Part shown: one piece after another, positions 1-8,473 of the stretch
Layout: each line of letters opens with the position of its first letter
How positions within the stretch are numbered: position 1 is the stretch's first letter
Origin: Herbinix sp.
Lineage (GTDB): Bacteria; Bacillota; Clostridia; Lachnospirales; Lachnospiraceae
NCBI GenBank assembly: GCA_029240245.1
Contig: JARBTJ010000015.1
Span: 25,934 to 89,933 of the forward strand
Direction: 5' to 3'
Length of the DNA stretch: 64,000 nucleotides
Program-made: the position numbers and the translations under genes
The notes under the pieces: generated by a model
The model's database searches: none
What the model was told of the DNA's origin: nothing
The model's input: the letters and a program-made list of their open reading frames with translations, nothing else

Positions 1-147
1 GAGGGGCTAGCTATATCCCATATGAAACAGAATGAGATAGAAATGGCCAGTAAGATTGTAAATCTGCTGATATCCCAGATTAACGGAACGAGTACAGAGA
101 CAGACTTTATGGTACCTGCTATATTGAGGATGGATCAGAGTTGCTAA
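1..147 (+). CDS. C-terminal fragment of a LacI/GalR-type transcriptional regulator (cut by the window edge)
   Basis: The first reading frame is open from base 1 to a TAA at 145 and gives 48 residues that contain HMKQNEIEMASKIVNLL and end in VPAILRMDQSC. A helix with E/A-rich repeats followed by a short strand reading 'VP.ILRxDSC' is the usual ending of the periplasmic-binding-like effector domain in LacI/GalR repressors. The DNA-binding half lies outside the window. It sits directly upstream of the ABC importer operon in the same direction and is separated from it by a terminator, so it is a plausible local sugar-responsive regulator of that operon. The family call rests only on this tail, so it is moderate. 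Confidence 0.6.
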   Translation, partial: EGLAISHMKQNEIEMASKIVNLLISQINGTSTETDFMVPAILRMDQSC

Positions 148-173
148 AGAATATATAGAATGGTTGCTATAAC

Positions 174-222
174 AAGGCAGCTTTGGATGAGAAAACAAGC
201 TCATGCCAAAGCTGCCTTATTA
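174..222 (+). terminator. Rho-independent terminator after the LacI-type gene
   Basis: The arm AAGGCAGCTTTGG (174-186) is complementary to CCAAAGCTGCCTT (206-218). The inner ATGAG/CTCAT pairs extend the stem, and a T-rich tail follows. It separates the regulator from the importer operon. Confidence 0.8.
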
Positions 223-530
223 TCATTCGGGGAAGCCGAGAGAGGATTCCCTCAAGTAATAAACATTCTATCTTTAGATCTGTTTCAAGAAGGATTTAGT
301 GTGGAATGCGTACAGACACATACACGATTTGGAGAAACTTGTGAAGCGCGTTTCTCCGGGTTTGGAAAGAATTATAAAAAGTATACTTAATATAATTAGT
401 TTTAACATATAAAAAAATATAGATAAATATGCGAAAAATTGTATATAATGACGGTGTTGGTACATATACCACTATATAAAAGTGCTAATAATACACCGAA
501 TAAACAATAATTTTACATTAATATTACAAT
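223..530. other. Spacer without a gene upstream of the importer operon
   Basis: This stretch has no convincing coding frame. It contains a small perfect hairpin (GGAGAAAC at 331-338 with GTTTCTCC at 350-357) and becomes very AT-rich after 370. The short open frames that cross it have no ribosome site and overlap the preceding terminator. Confidence 0.4.
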
Positions 531-566
531 AATTATGTTTACAAAACATAATTGATGTGATAATAT
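531..566 (+). promoter_or_regulatory. Promoter with an overlapping perfect inverted repeat (operator) for the glycan importer operon
   Basis: AATTATGTTT (531-540) and AAACATAATT (544-553) form a perfect 10-bp inverted repeat around ACA. Inside it, TTTACA (538-543) can serve as a -35 box, with TAATAT (561-566) 17 bases downstream as -10. A palindrome covering the -35 box is the usual geometry of a repressor site. The best candidate regulator is the LacI-type protein encoded just upstream, though an odd 3-bp centre is not the classical LacI-family operator. Confidence 0.45.
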
Positions 567-665
567 GTATTTGCAGATAAATATATTTAATATAATATTA
601 TGCTTTACCGCCTGCTTTTCATGGGGTCATTACAAAGAGGCGGACAAAAAAAGGGAGGATTGATT

Positions 666-2804
666 ATGGGAAAAGTAAAAAGCATCAAAAAAGCAGTCGC
701 ATTATTATTAATTCTTGCATTGACGGTTGTAAGCTTTGCTGGTTGCTCCAACAACAAGAAAGATGGAGCAGATGACGGGAATAATACCGGGAATAATTCC
801 GGTAATACCGACACCGACGATACTGACGCAGGTAACGATGCAAACGATGATACGAATTCTGATGCAGAAATTGTTAAAGAGGCACCGATGCTCGCTGAGC
901 AGGTAGCAGCAGGAACACTTCCTAAATTAGAGGAGCGTTTACCAGTAGCAAGCGATGTAATGGTAGAAACCGATATTATGTCACTTGGTGAGTATGGCGG
1001 TAGTATTACAAGTAGTAGCAATGATTCCGCTCGTTGGGGCTGGGGCCCTTGGACAGAGCAGAGTATGTTCCGTTTCAAACAGGATGGTTCCGGTGAAGTG
1101 GAAGCGAATGTTTGTAAAGATTTCTATTCCAACGATGATGCAACCGTTTGGACCATCGAACTTCGTGAAGGTATGAAGTGGTCAGACGGACATCCGTTCA
1201 CAGCGGACGATGTTATTTTCTATTATGATCATATGTCAACACCTGCATTAAATCCTGACCGTACGCCGGTTGCAGTTGATGCAGAGGGATACTATCCGGC
1301 CTATACATCAAAGCCTTATAACTGTTATCAAGTTATTAAAGATGGTGTTACATATTGGGCAAAATTTGATAAAGTTGATGATTATAAATTTACAGTAACT
1401 TTTGCGGCTCCGAAGCCGAACTTCTCGGTGGCTGCTGCTGTAGATAACAAATGGATGTTTTTACCGAAGCATTTCTATGTTAATTATGTTGCACGTAAAG
1501 ATGGTGTAGCGGATGACGCTTCCTTCCCTCTGATTACACAGGAGCAAGCAATTGCGAATGCAAACAAAGATTTTGGAAGACAATGGGAAGATTACAGCAC
1601 TATGGGTAAAGATATTGGTTATTATAACTGGGATTATGCAATTGTTCCTCAGTTAAGAAGCTTTATCGCTGTAAAAGATAACTGGAATACGGTTGGTGAA
1701 ACCTACGAGTTAGTAAGAAATCCTTACTTCTGGAAGGTAGACAGCGAAGGACGTCAGCTACCTTATCTTGATAGTTTAAAATTCGTTATCATCAATGATG
1801 GTGACCAGGTAGTATTAAAACAGACCGCAGGTGAAATTGATATTTCAACCGTTGATGCAGCAAACTACTCAACCGTTGTATCTGCAACACAGTCTACGCA
1901 TTCCGTTGTTCCGTGGGTAAGACCGGAATGGCAGAGTGGTCCGGCACTTGCTTTATGTCAGACCGTTATGGATTTAGACAAACGTGCGTTATTCCAGGAT
2001 TTACGCTTTAGAGAAGCGCTTTCTATCGCAGTTGATAGAAATCTTGTAAACAACACATTGATGAACGGCCAGGCAGCTCTTTCGCAGGCAGCACCAATCG
2101 AAGGCGCCGGTGGTTATGATCCGGAATGGACATCAAAATGGACCGAATTCAATGTAGATAAAGCAAATACATTACTGGATGAAATTACTGAGCCATGGGA
2201 TCGTACAGAAGGTACCTACCGTAAGATGAAAGGTACAACAAAGGATGTAGAAATCGTTATTTCAACCTCCGATATAGCTGCTGACGGCGATGCAATTGCA
2301 TTACTTCAGACAGCATACAAAGCAATTGGTGTTAAAGTATCCGATAAGGTTGATGCTGAAATATCGAAATCAATCCTTGTTAATAATATAGAAGCAAAAT
2401 TTGAAGGTGTTGGTATCACCTCACCTGCTATCCGCCCTGATATTATTGTTCCTATGCGTAACTTCTCCTGCTGGTACGGTGCATATGGTAAATGGTATGA
2501 AGACGGAAAGACAACAACAAATGGCGGAATCGAACCTTCAGGCGATATGCTTGAACTAATCAATGCTTATGATGCTATCAAGACTGCTGCCGGTGCTAAC
2601 AGGGACCAGGTCGTAGCTGAAAATGTTGAAAAGATTTATGATCTTCATCAGAAAAACATTTGGATCATCGGTTTCCTTGCACCGTTGCCTTTGGATTGGG
2701 TTGTTAATAATAGAGTTAAAAACTATCCTTCCAATATCATATGGGCTGACGAATACAGATTCGCAAGCATGATGCGTCCGGAACAGTTATTTGTAACTGA
2801 ATAA
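666..2804 (+). CDS. Extracellular solute-binding lipoprotein, family 5 (oligopeptide/oligosaccharide ABC importer)
   Basis: This 712-residue protein has a lipoprotein signal: a basic start (MGKVKSIKKA), a hydrophobic stretch and the lipobox SFAGC, after which a Gly/Asn/Asp-rich linker leads to the binding domain. The body has family-5 features such as WTIELREGMKWSDGHPFTADD and a C-terminal region with the usual YDLHQKN-type helix. The start is set at 666 because AGGGAGG precedes it at the right distance; the open frame upstream has no ribosome site. Family-5 proteins bind peptides, but in clostridia and Thermotoga many bind oligosaccharides. The glycosidases that follow make a glycan ligand likely here (inference). 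It should be anchored outside the membrane and deliver ligand to the two permeases encoded next. Confidence 0.9.
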   Translation: MGKVKSIKKAVALLLILALTVVSFAGCSNNKKDGADDGNNTGNNSGNTDTDDTDAGNDANDDTNSDAEIVKEAPMLAEQVAAGTLPKLEERLPVASDVMVETDIMSLGEYGGSITSSSNDSARWGWGPWTEQSMFRFKQDGSGEVEANVCKDFYSNDDATVWTIELREGMKWSDGHPFTADDVIFYYDHMSTPALNPDRTPVAVDAEGYYPAYTSKPYNCYQVIKDGVTYWAKFDKVDDYKFTVTFAAPKPNFSVAAAVDNKWMFLPKHFYVNYVARKDGVADDASFPLITQEQAIANANKDFGRQWEDYSTMGKDIGYYNWDYAIVPQLRSFIAVKDNWNTVGETYELVRNPYFWKVDSEGRQLPYLDSLKFVIINDGDQVVLKQTAGEIDISTVDAANYSTVVSATQSTHSVVPWVRPEWQSGPALALCQTVMDLDKRALFQDLRFREALSIAVDRNLVNNTLMNGQAALSQAAPIEGAGGYDPEWTSKWTEFNVDKANTLLDEITEPWDRTEGTYRKMKGTTKDVEIVISTSDIAADGDAIALLQTAYKAIGVKVSDKVDAEISKSILVNNIEAKFEGVGITSPAIRPDIIVPMRNFSCWYGAYGKWYEDGKTTTNGGIEPSGDMLELINAYDAIKTAAGANRDQVVAENVEKIYDLHQKNIWIIGFLAPLPLDWVVNNRVKNYPSNIIWADEYRFASMMRPEQLFVTE

Positions 2805-2821
2805 GTCTTTAAAAGATAGTA

Positions 2822-2870
2822 GGGCTGCTGCAAAATATCAACCAAAAAATTGAAAAATTTGCAACAGCCC
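2822..2870 (+). terminator. Intercistronic hairpin between binding protein and permease genes
   Basis: GGGCTGCTGCAAA (2822-2834) pairs with TTTGCAACAGCCC (2858-2870) with one mismatch. There is no long T-run, so it probably acts as a partial attenuator or mRNA end that lets the binding-protein message exceed that of the permeases, a common arrangement in ABC operons. It belongs to a hairpin family repeated in this window (see 11022, 15983, 46454). Confidence 0.6.
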
Positions 2871-2914
2871 ATTTAGTAAATGAAACGTGAGAAGGGTTTT
2901 GATGGTGATGAATA

Positions 2915-3907
2915 ATGGATAAATGGAAATATGTCGGGAAGAGGTTAATTCTGGCCTCTTTCACATTGTTAATGATATCCTTTGTAGTGTTTTTTGTAAT
3001 ACAGCTGCCCCCCGGAGATTATGTAGACAGTCTGGTAACGGATATGATAGCTCAGGGTGAGACGGTAACAACAGCAGATATTGCGAATTTAAGGACGATG
3101 TATGGTGTGAACCGGCCTTTTATCATTCAATATGCTGATTGGCTTAAGGGCATCGTTACCGGAGACTGGGGTACTTCCTTTTATTACAACCAAAGCGTTC
3201 TGGTTAAGATTGGTGAAACCTTAGGCGCAACTTTAATGATTTCCCTAATAACCTTATTGGTAACCTATATGATTGCTATACCGATTGCCATCTATTCGGC
3301 AAAGCACCAATATTCCATCGGTGATTATATCTTCACCTTTATCGGCTTTGTTGGTATGGCCATACCACACTTTTTGCTCGCTATATTATTGATGTTTATG
3401 TCTTATAAGATAACTGGTAAACCAATCATGGGTTTATTCCCGGAGGGTGGCGTTACCGATTGGGCGAGTTTCTTAGAATTTTTAAAACGACTGATCATAC
3501 CTACCATAGTAATAAGTTTATCCGGAGCTTGCGGTTTAATCCGTAGTGTCCGTGCACAAATGCTTGATGAACAGGAAAAACCTTATGTGTTATGTACAAG
3601 AGCTAAAGGTGTCAGTGAACAGACAATTACTAATAAATATGAAATGCGTGCGATACTTAATCCCATTGTCAGTGGATTAGGAGGAATGATTTCCGGTATT
3701 TTCAATGGTTCTACCATAACAGCTATCGTGTTGATGCTTCCGACCCAGGGACCTATCCTGTTGAAGGCGTTGCAGTCACAGGACGTATATCTGTCCGGCG
3801 GTATCCTGTTAATATCTGCTACACTTGTTGTATTGGGTACTTTAGTTTCAGACTTACTGCTGGCAGTATTAGACCCAAGGATTAAATATCTAGAGGAGAG
3901 TAAATAA
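2915..3907 (+). CDS. ABC importer permease, DppB/OppB type
   Basis: The 330-residue integral membrane protein starts WKYVGKRLI, with the first membrane span (LASFTLLMISFVVFFVIQLPPGD) running into the PPGD loop typical of OppB/DppB. It continues with about five further spans and the cytoplasmic EAA-type loop (residues about 220-240: VRAQMLDEQEKPYVLCTRAKG) that docks on the ATPase. The start ATG lacks a strong ribosome site, which fits a moderate expression level behind the hairpin. Its stop overlaps the next gene's ATG by one base, so the two permeases are translationally coupled. Confidence 0.9.
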   Translation: MDKWKYVGKRLILASFTLLMISFVVFFVIQLPPGDYVDSLVTDMIAQGETVTTADIANLRTMYGVNRPFIIQYADWLKGIVTGDWGTSFYYNQSVLVKIGETLGATLMISLITLLVTYMIAIPIAIYSAKHQYSIGDYIFTFIGFVGMAIPHFLLAILLMFMSYKITGKPIMGLFPEGGVTDWASFLEFLKRLIIPTIVISLSGACGLIRSVRAQMLDEQEKPYVLCTRAKGVSEQTITNKYEMRAILNPIVSGLGGMISGIFNGSTITAIVLMLPTQGPILLKALQSQDVYLSGGILLISATLVVLGTLVSDLLLAVLDPRIKYLEESK

Positions 3908-5100
3908 TGAGCCAAGAGAAACAAACTATGAATTCTGCTCTTGAAAACTCCAATTTAAGCGAGAAAGAAAAAAGAGCCTTAGAAAAAAGGAGAGCGAAAC
4001 AGGAAAAGTATTATACTTCCTCCCAGTGGCAGCTGATGTTAAGAAAGCTTATTAGGCACAAGCTGGCAGTCATTAGCTTTATTTTATTGGCTTTCTTATA
4101 TACAGGAGCAATATTTGCGGGTTTTATTGCCCCACAGGGACTGGAAGATTATTCAGCTACCTATTCAAATGCGCCGCCAACAAAAGTTCATTATGTACAT
4201 AACGGCGACTTCATAGGACCTTTTGTCTATAAATATGATATCACCTATGATAAATTCCGTAATAAGGTTTTTGTGGAAAATAAAGAAACACCGTATAAAA
4301 TTGAATTCTTTGTTAAGGGTACTTCCTATAAAATATTAGGTTTTATTAAAGGCAATGTACATTTATTTGGTGTAGATAACTCAGATACACCGGCAGGTAC
4401 AGATAAAGTCAGTGTCATGATTTTTGGAGCCGACCAGTTAGGCCGTGACCTATTCTCGCGAATACTGATCGGTAGTCAGGTATCCTTAACAGTGCCTTTA
4501 ATCGGAACTGTATTATCATTTATATTAGCGATCATCATTGGTGGTATTTCAGGATTTTATGGAGGCTTTATTGATACAGTGATACAACGTATTATTGAGG
4601 TAATCTCCTCCTTCCCGACACTGCCGCTGTGGATGGCACTGTCAGCAGCGATACCGGCAGGTATTTCGGTAACGAAGGTGTTTATCTTCATCACCATTAT
4701 CATGTCGCTACTTAGCTGGCCGGGTTTGGCAAGAACGGTACGAAGCAAGTTCTTATCACTGAAGAAGGAAGACTTTGTTATGGCTGCCAAACTGGCAGGT
4801 GTTTCTGATTTTAAAATTATAGTAAAACATCTGGTTCCCGGCTTCATGAGCTATTTAATCGTAAGCCTGACACTGGGAATTCCCCACATGATTTTGGGCG
4901 AGACTTCCATGAGCTTTCTTGGACTCGGTATGCGAGCACCGGCTACCAGCTGGGGCGTATTACTCCAGGAATGCCAGAGTATCAGCAATATTGCAAACTG
5001 TCCATGGAAATTGATACCCGTTCTATTTGTTGGCGCAGCTGTATTAGCATTTAACTTTTTAGGTGATGGTTTGCGTGACGCAGCAGACCCTTACAAGTAA
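3907..5100 (+). CDS. ABC importer permease, DppC/OppC type
   Basis: This 397-residue second permease has a long cytoplasmic lysine-rich N-terminus, one span, and an extracellular insert of about 100 residues (roughly 75-180). The transport domain follows: DQLGRDLFSRILIGSQVSL is the standard OppC signature, and VRSKFLSLKKEDFVMAAKLAG is the EAA loop. It is longer than typical OppC (about 300) because of the insert, as in the group found with family-5 oligosaccharide-binding proteins. GAGGAGAG precedes the ATG, which overlaps the previous stop. It pairs with the upstream permease to form the channel. Confidence 0.9.
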   Translation: MSQEKQTMNSALENSNLSEKEKRALEKRRAKQEKYYTSSQWQLMLRKLIRHKLAVISFILLAFLYTGAIFAGFIAPQGLEDYSATYSNAPPTKVHYVHNGDFIGPFVYKYDITYDKFRNKVFVENKETPYKIEFFVKGTSYKILGFIKGNVHLFGVDNSDTPAGTDKVSVMIFGADQLGRDLFSRILIGSQVSLTVPLIGTVLSFILAIIIGGISGFYGGFIDTVIQRIIEVISSFPTLPLWMALSAAIPAGISVTKVFIFITIIMSLLSWPGLARTVRSKFLSLKKEDFVMAAKLAGVSDFKIIVKHLVPGFMSYLIVSLTLGIPHMILGETSMSFLGLGMRAPATSWGVLLQECQSISNIANCPWKLIPVLFVGAAVLAFNFLGDGLRDAADPYK

Positions 5101-5112
5101 GCGAGGTATTGA

Positions 5113-6120
5113 ATGGAGAATAAAGTAGTTTCAGTTGAAGATCTTAATATAAAGATAAAATTGGATGAGGGCATCCTTACACCGGTTCGAGGCATAAGTT
5201 TTGCTATACGAGAAAACGAAACTCTAGGTCTGGTAGGGGAATCCGGATGCGGAAAGAGCCTTACAAGTAAAGCAATTCTGGGTATCAATGATAAAAAGTG
5301 CCTCACCTCAGGCAAAATCAATTTTAATGTGGATGGAAAGGTCATCAACCTTCTGGATTTAAAATTCGGCGGTAAGGAAATAAGAAGTATCCGGGGTAAA
5401 ACAGTTTCCATGATATTTCAGGAACCCATGAGTTCCTTCTCACCGTTATTTACCATTGGCCACCAGATAACAGAATTCGTACGTCTGCATCTGACTAAGG
5501 ATAAGAATAAGGCAAAAGAGATAGCAATCGAAGCAATGCGAAGAGTCGGTATTGCTAATCCGGAGAAAAGATATAAACAATATCCTCATGAATTTTCCGG
5601 TGGTATGCTCCAAAGAGCGTTGATTGCCATGGCACTGGTATGTAATCCGAAGCTGTTAATTGCCGATGAACCTACCACTGCACTTGACGTTACGATACAG
5701 GCGCAGATTTTGGAATTAATGAAAGAGCTACAAAAAGAATATAAGATGGCCATTCTTTACATTACACACGACTTAGGAACGGTTGCTAAAATCTGTGACC
5801 GGGTTGCGGTTATGTATCTTGGTAAAATAGTAGAAATAGCTCCGGTAGTGGATTTGTTTAAAAATCCTCAGCATCCGTATACAATAGGTCTATTAGGGTC
5901 GGTGCATAAAATCGGAGGAGGCCATGATCGTTTGTTCTCCATCGAGGGAACCGTGCCGCTGGCTATGAATCTTGAGAATAAATGCGGTTTTTATGACCGA
6001 TGCATTTACCGTGATACGAAACTATGCTGTCAGGAAGAACCTGCCTTAAGAGAAGTAAAGGAAGGGCATTTTGTTGCCTGCTACCGGGATGCTTCTACTT
6101 TTGAGAAGCAGAATAAATGA
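5113..6120 (+). CDS. ABC importer ATP-binding protein, OppD/DppD type
   Basis: This 335-residue ATPase has Walker A GESGCGKS (residues about 44-51), Q-loop IFQEPMSS, a signature loop read as FSGGM (residues about 159-163, GGM instead of GGQ), Walker B LLIADEPT and switch histidine THD. The C-terminus carries the oligopeptide-transporter cysteine cluster (CGFYDRCIYRDTKLCC). It powers import together with the next gene product. The genes are 12 and 16 bases from their neighbours, so they form one operon. The ligand cannot be told from the sequence. Confidence 0.92.
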   Translation: MENKVVSVEDLNIKIKLDEGILTPVRGISFAIRENETLGLVGESGCGKSLTSKAILGINDKKCLTSGKINFNVDGKVINLLDLKFGGKEIRSIRGKTVSMIFQEPMSSFSPLFTIGHQITEFVRLHLTKDKNKAKEIAIEAMRRVGIANPEKRYKQYPHEFSGGMLQRALIAMALVCNPKLLIADEPTTALDVTIQAQILELMKELQKEYKMAILYITHDLGTVAKICDRVAVMYLGKIVEIAPVVDLFKNPQHPYTIGLLGSVHKIGGGHDRLFSIEGTVPLAMNLENKCGFYDRCIYRDTKLCCQEEPALREVKEGHFVACYRDASTFEKQNK

Positions 6121-6136
6121 GTAAGGAGAGATTGTT

Positions 6137-7129
6137 ATGCCGGATATAATTTTAAAGGTTAAGGAAATGAGCAAGACATTCTCCTCAAAAAAAGTAGACG
6201 TAAGAGCAGTCAATCATGTCAGCTTTGAAGTTAAAAGAGGTGAGACCGTAGGAATTGTTGGAGAGTCGGGCTGCGGAAAGACAACACTCGGACGTTGTAT
6301 CGTGCGCGCCATTGAAGCAACCTCGGGTGAAGCTTTGTATGTTGGAGAAGATGGTAAAGAATACAATTTGCAATCCATAGATAAAAAAGATATGAGGTCC
6401 ATTCGTAAGGAGATTCAAATGATTTTCCAGGATCCTTACTCCTCTCTGGACCCTCGTATGACGGTATATGATATTATCACAGAGCCTTTAAGAGCTAATT
6501 TTAAATTAACAAAAAAGGAATTGGAAGATAGAGTGAAGGCAATAGCAGTGAAGGTTGGTTTGAATCCGAGTTACCTAAAACGTTATCCTCATGCATTTTC
6601 CGGCGGACAACGACAAAGAATTGGTATTGCAAGAGCCTTGGTTCTCTATCCGAGAATTATCGTTTGTGATGAAGCTGTGTCTGCGCTGGATGTTTCTGTG
6701 CAGGCTCAGGTAGTTAATCTTTTAAAGGATTTACAGGAGGAACTTAAATTAACCTACCTTTTTATCAGCCATGACTTATCCGTTGTCGAACACATTTCTG
6801 ATAAAGTAGGCGTTATGTATCTCGGTAAAATGGTTGAATATGCGCCTACAGGGGATTTGTTTCGGAATCCGCTGCATCCTTATACCGAAGCTTTGCTTTC
6901 GGCTGTACCAGTAGCAGATCCGACCATTGTGATCGAACGAATTCCTTTGGAGGGTGAGATTCCCAATCCTGCGAATCCACCATCGGGATGCTTTTTCCAC
7001 ACCAGATGTAAATATGCTACAGACCAATGTAAAACTCAGGATGTTGAGTTTATAGAGAAGGAGCCGGGACATTATGTAGCGTGTCACCGCGCGGATGAAT
7101 TAAAACTTAAGGGCATTATAACAGAATAA
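6137..7129 (+). CDS. ABC importer ATP-binding protein, OppF/DppF type
   Basis: This 330-residue partner ATPase has Walker A GESGCGKTT, Q-loop IFQDPYSSLDPRMT, signature FSGGQRQR, Walker B IIVCDEAVSALD and H-loop ISHDLSVV. The C-terminal oligopeptide domain includes GEIPNPANPPSGC and FHTRC. AAGGAGAG lies upstream of the ATG. Having two different ATPases is the normal state of Opp-type importers and completes the set: binding protein, two permeases, two ATPases. Confidence 0.93.
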   Translation: MPDIILKVKEMSKTFSSKKVDVRAVNHVSFEVKRGETVGIVGESGCGKTTLGRCIVRAIEATSGEALYVGEDGKEYNLQSIDKKDMRSIRKEIQMIFQDPYSSLDPRMTVYDIITEPLRANFKLTKKELEDRVKAIAVKVGLNPSYLKRYPHAFSGGQRQRIGIARALVLYPRIIVCDEAVSALDVSVQAQVVNLLKDLQEELKLTYLFISHDLSVVEHISDKVGVMYLGKMVEYAPTGDLFRNPLHPYTEALLSAVPVADPTIVIERIPLEGEIPNPANPPSGCFFHTRCKYATDQCKTQDVEFIEKEPGHYVACHRADELKLKGIITE

Positions 7130-7160
7130 GCGGACGGATAAAGGAGCGGAATAAACGATT

Positions 7161-7712
7161 ATGATAAAGGACTTAATTATTTTTATTGACAGCGGTGATA
7201 CTTTAGTGGATGAATCCACAGAAATCAGGGATGAAACCGGTACCGTTATTCATGCCAGCTTATTTTCCGGAGCTCATGAAACAATGCTTGAGTTATATGA
7301 AAGCGGATATAAAATAGCTTTAGTGGCAGACGGGACGAAGGCCTCCTTTGATAATATATTTAAAGAGAATAATCTGGAGCACTGTTTTGCAGCCAGAGCG
7401 ATCTCCGGAGAACTTGGCAAGGAAAAACCATCAGATATTATGTTCCTTCATGCAATGAAGGAGTTGGGTCTCGGTGATACAGATAAAAGCCGGATCGTCA
7501 TGATTGGCAATAACCTAAAGAGGGACGTAGTCGGTGCAAACCGGATGGGAATTATCTCGATACTAGCCGGTTACAGTCCTCGATATGACATGCAGCCGAA
7601 AAATGACGAGGAAATACCGGACTATGTGATTGCGAACCCCAGCGAATTAATCGGATTATTAAATCAATTAGACATACAGGTAAAAAACAGACGAATTTTA
7701 AACAATAATTGA
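7161..7712 (+). CDS. HAD-superfamily hydrolase
   Basis: The 183-residue protein is a compact HAD phosphatase. Motif I is FIDSGDTLVDE, with the nucleophile Asp present but Gly at the +2 acid/base position. Motif III is the Lys in GKEKPS and motif IV is GNNLKRD. The D-x-G-D-T form of motif I occurs in several HAD subfamilies and may change activity. It follows the importer ATPase by 31 bases and precedes the glycan genes, so a sugar-phosphate or phosphorylated intermediate is a plausible substrate (inference). AAGGAG is 14 bases before the ATG, a rather long spacing. Confidence 0.75.
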   Translation: MIKDLIIFIDSGDTLVDESTEIRDETGTVIHASLFSGAHETMLELYESGYKIALVADGTKASFDNIFKENNLEHCFAARAISGELGKEKPSDIMFLHAMKELGLGDTDKSRIVMIGNNLKRDVVGANRMGIISILAGYSPRYDMQPKNDEEIPDYVIANPSELIGLLNQLDIQVKNRRILNNN

Positions 7713-7739
7713 CAAGAAAAATGATTGAGGAGATAGAAC

Positions 7740-8402
7740 ATGACGGACAGGGATTTAGCATTAAAATATGCTCCACATCTTTATTTTGATATAAATGAAC
7801 CCATACCGATAAATAAAATCGGATTTCACATCATCCACAATTCGATGAAAAGCCCTTCCTCTGACCGTGACATATGGATTGACCCGGATCAAACTGCCTA
7901 TGTGATTGAATATCAACTTTTTTATGATTTTGATATTCAACATATGTATGATTTAGAACATTTCTGGGTTTATGTGGATCATAACGGCAGTGTAGTCGAT
8001 GGCGAGGCAAGTGAACACGGTAATTTTAAAAATTGTTACCGTTACACGATGACCTTAGAGGATGAAACTCATATTCCACTATTTGTACAGCCTGGCAAGC
8101 ATGCCATGCTGCCTGAGGGTAATATGTTTAAACTGTTTAGTAATTACCGGACAGTATGCAATAAGCTGGCCGGAATCGATGGCCTATTGGTTGCCGGTAT
8201 GTTTCGGGACAGTATTTATAAGAATTCCCATATCGATTATCAGGTATGCAATTATATCAGGGAGCATTTCACCTTTGAACCGAGCCTCGAATTTCAACTT
8301 ATCCGATATTCGGAAGAAATTATTGTTCCCTGGGAAGAGCTTTATCGCTATATTCCGTTACGAATTAATAAACTGCTTCAAAATCTGGATATAAAAGCTT
8401 GA
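7740..8402 (+). CDS. Cytoplasmic Vps62-like protein of unknown function
   Basis: This 220-residue protein has no signal peptide. It opens with LALKYAPHLYFDINEPIPI and has a central LEHFWVYVDHNGSVVDGEA followed by SEHGN. The pattern 'RYAP.l.f...E.y.P' followed by an acidic-His 'D.EH..v.l' and 'S.HG' is the outline of Vps62-like proteins. The secreted protein encoded at 14300 shows the same outline (EFAPRIW, DWEHVTI, KESHGMW). I treat the two as divergent relatives by inspection only. GGAG precedes the ATG. Its function is unknown; its place between a transporter and glycosidases suggests a role in handling the imported ligand. Confidence 0.5.
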   Translation: MTDRDLALKYAPHLYFDINEPIPINKIGFHIIHNSMKSPSSDRDIWIDPDQTAYVIEYQLFYDFDIQHMYDLEHFWVYVDHNGSVVDGEASEHGNFKNCYRYTMTLEDETHIPLFVQPGKHAMLPEGNMFKLFSNYRTVCNKLAGIDGLLVAGMFRDSIYKNSHIDYQVCNYIREHFTFEPSLEFQLIRYSEEIIVPWEELYRYIPLRINKLLQNLDIKA

Positions 8403-8473
8403 AATAGAAACGATGGGATGAAACAGTTTTAGTTTGAAAGCGAATGGATAAAGAAGTGAAAAGAGAGGGTTCT

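Noticed and set aside
160..465. Two short frames in the spacer before the importer operon
   Set aside because: One crosses the terminator and neither has a ribosome site or recognisable text.
605..1078. Minus-strand frame of 157 residues opposite the binding-protein gene
   Set aside because: Its serine/leucine-rich text mirrors the Gly/Asn/Asp linker of the real gene; no supporting signals.
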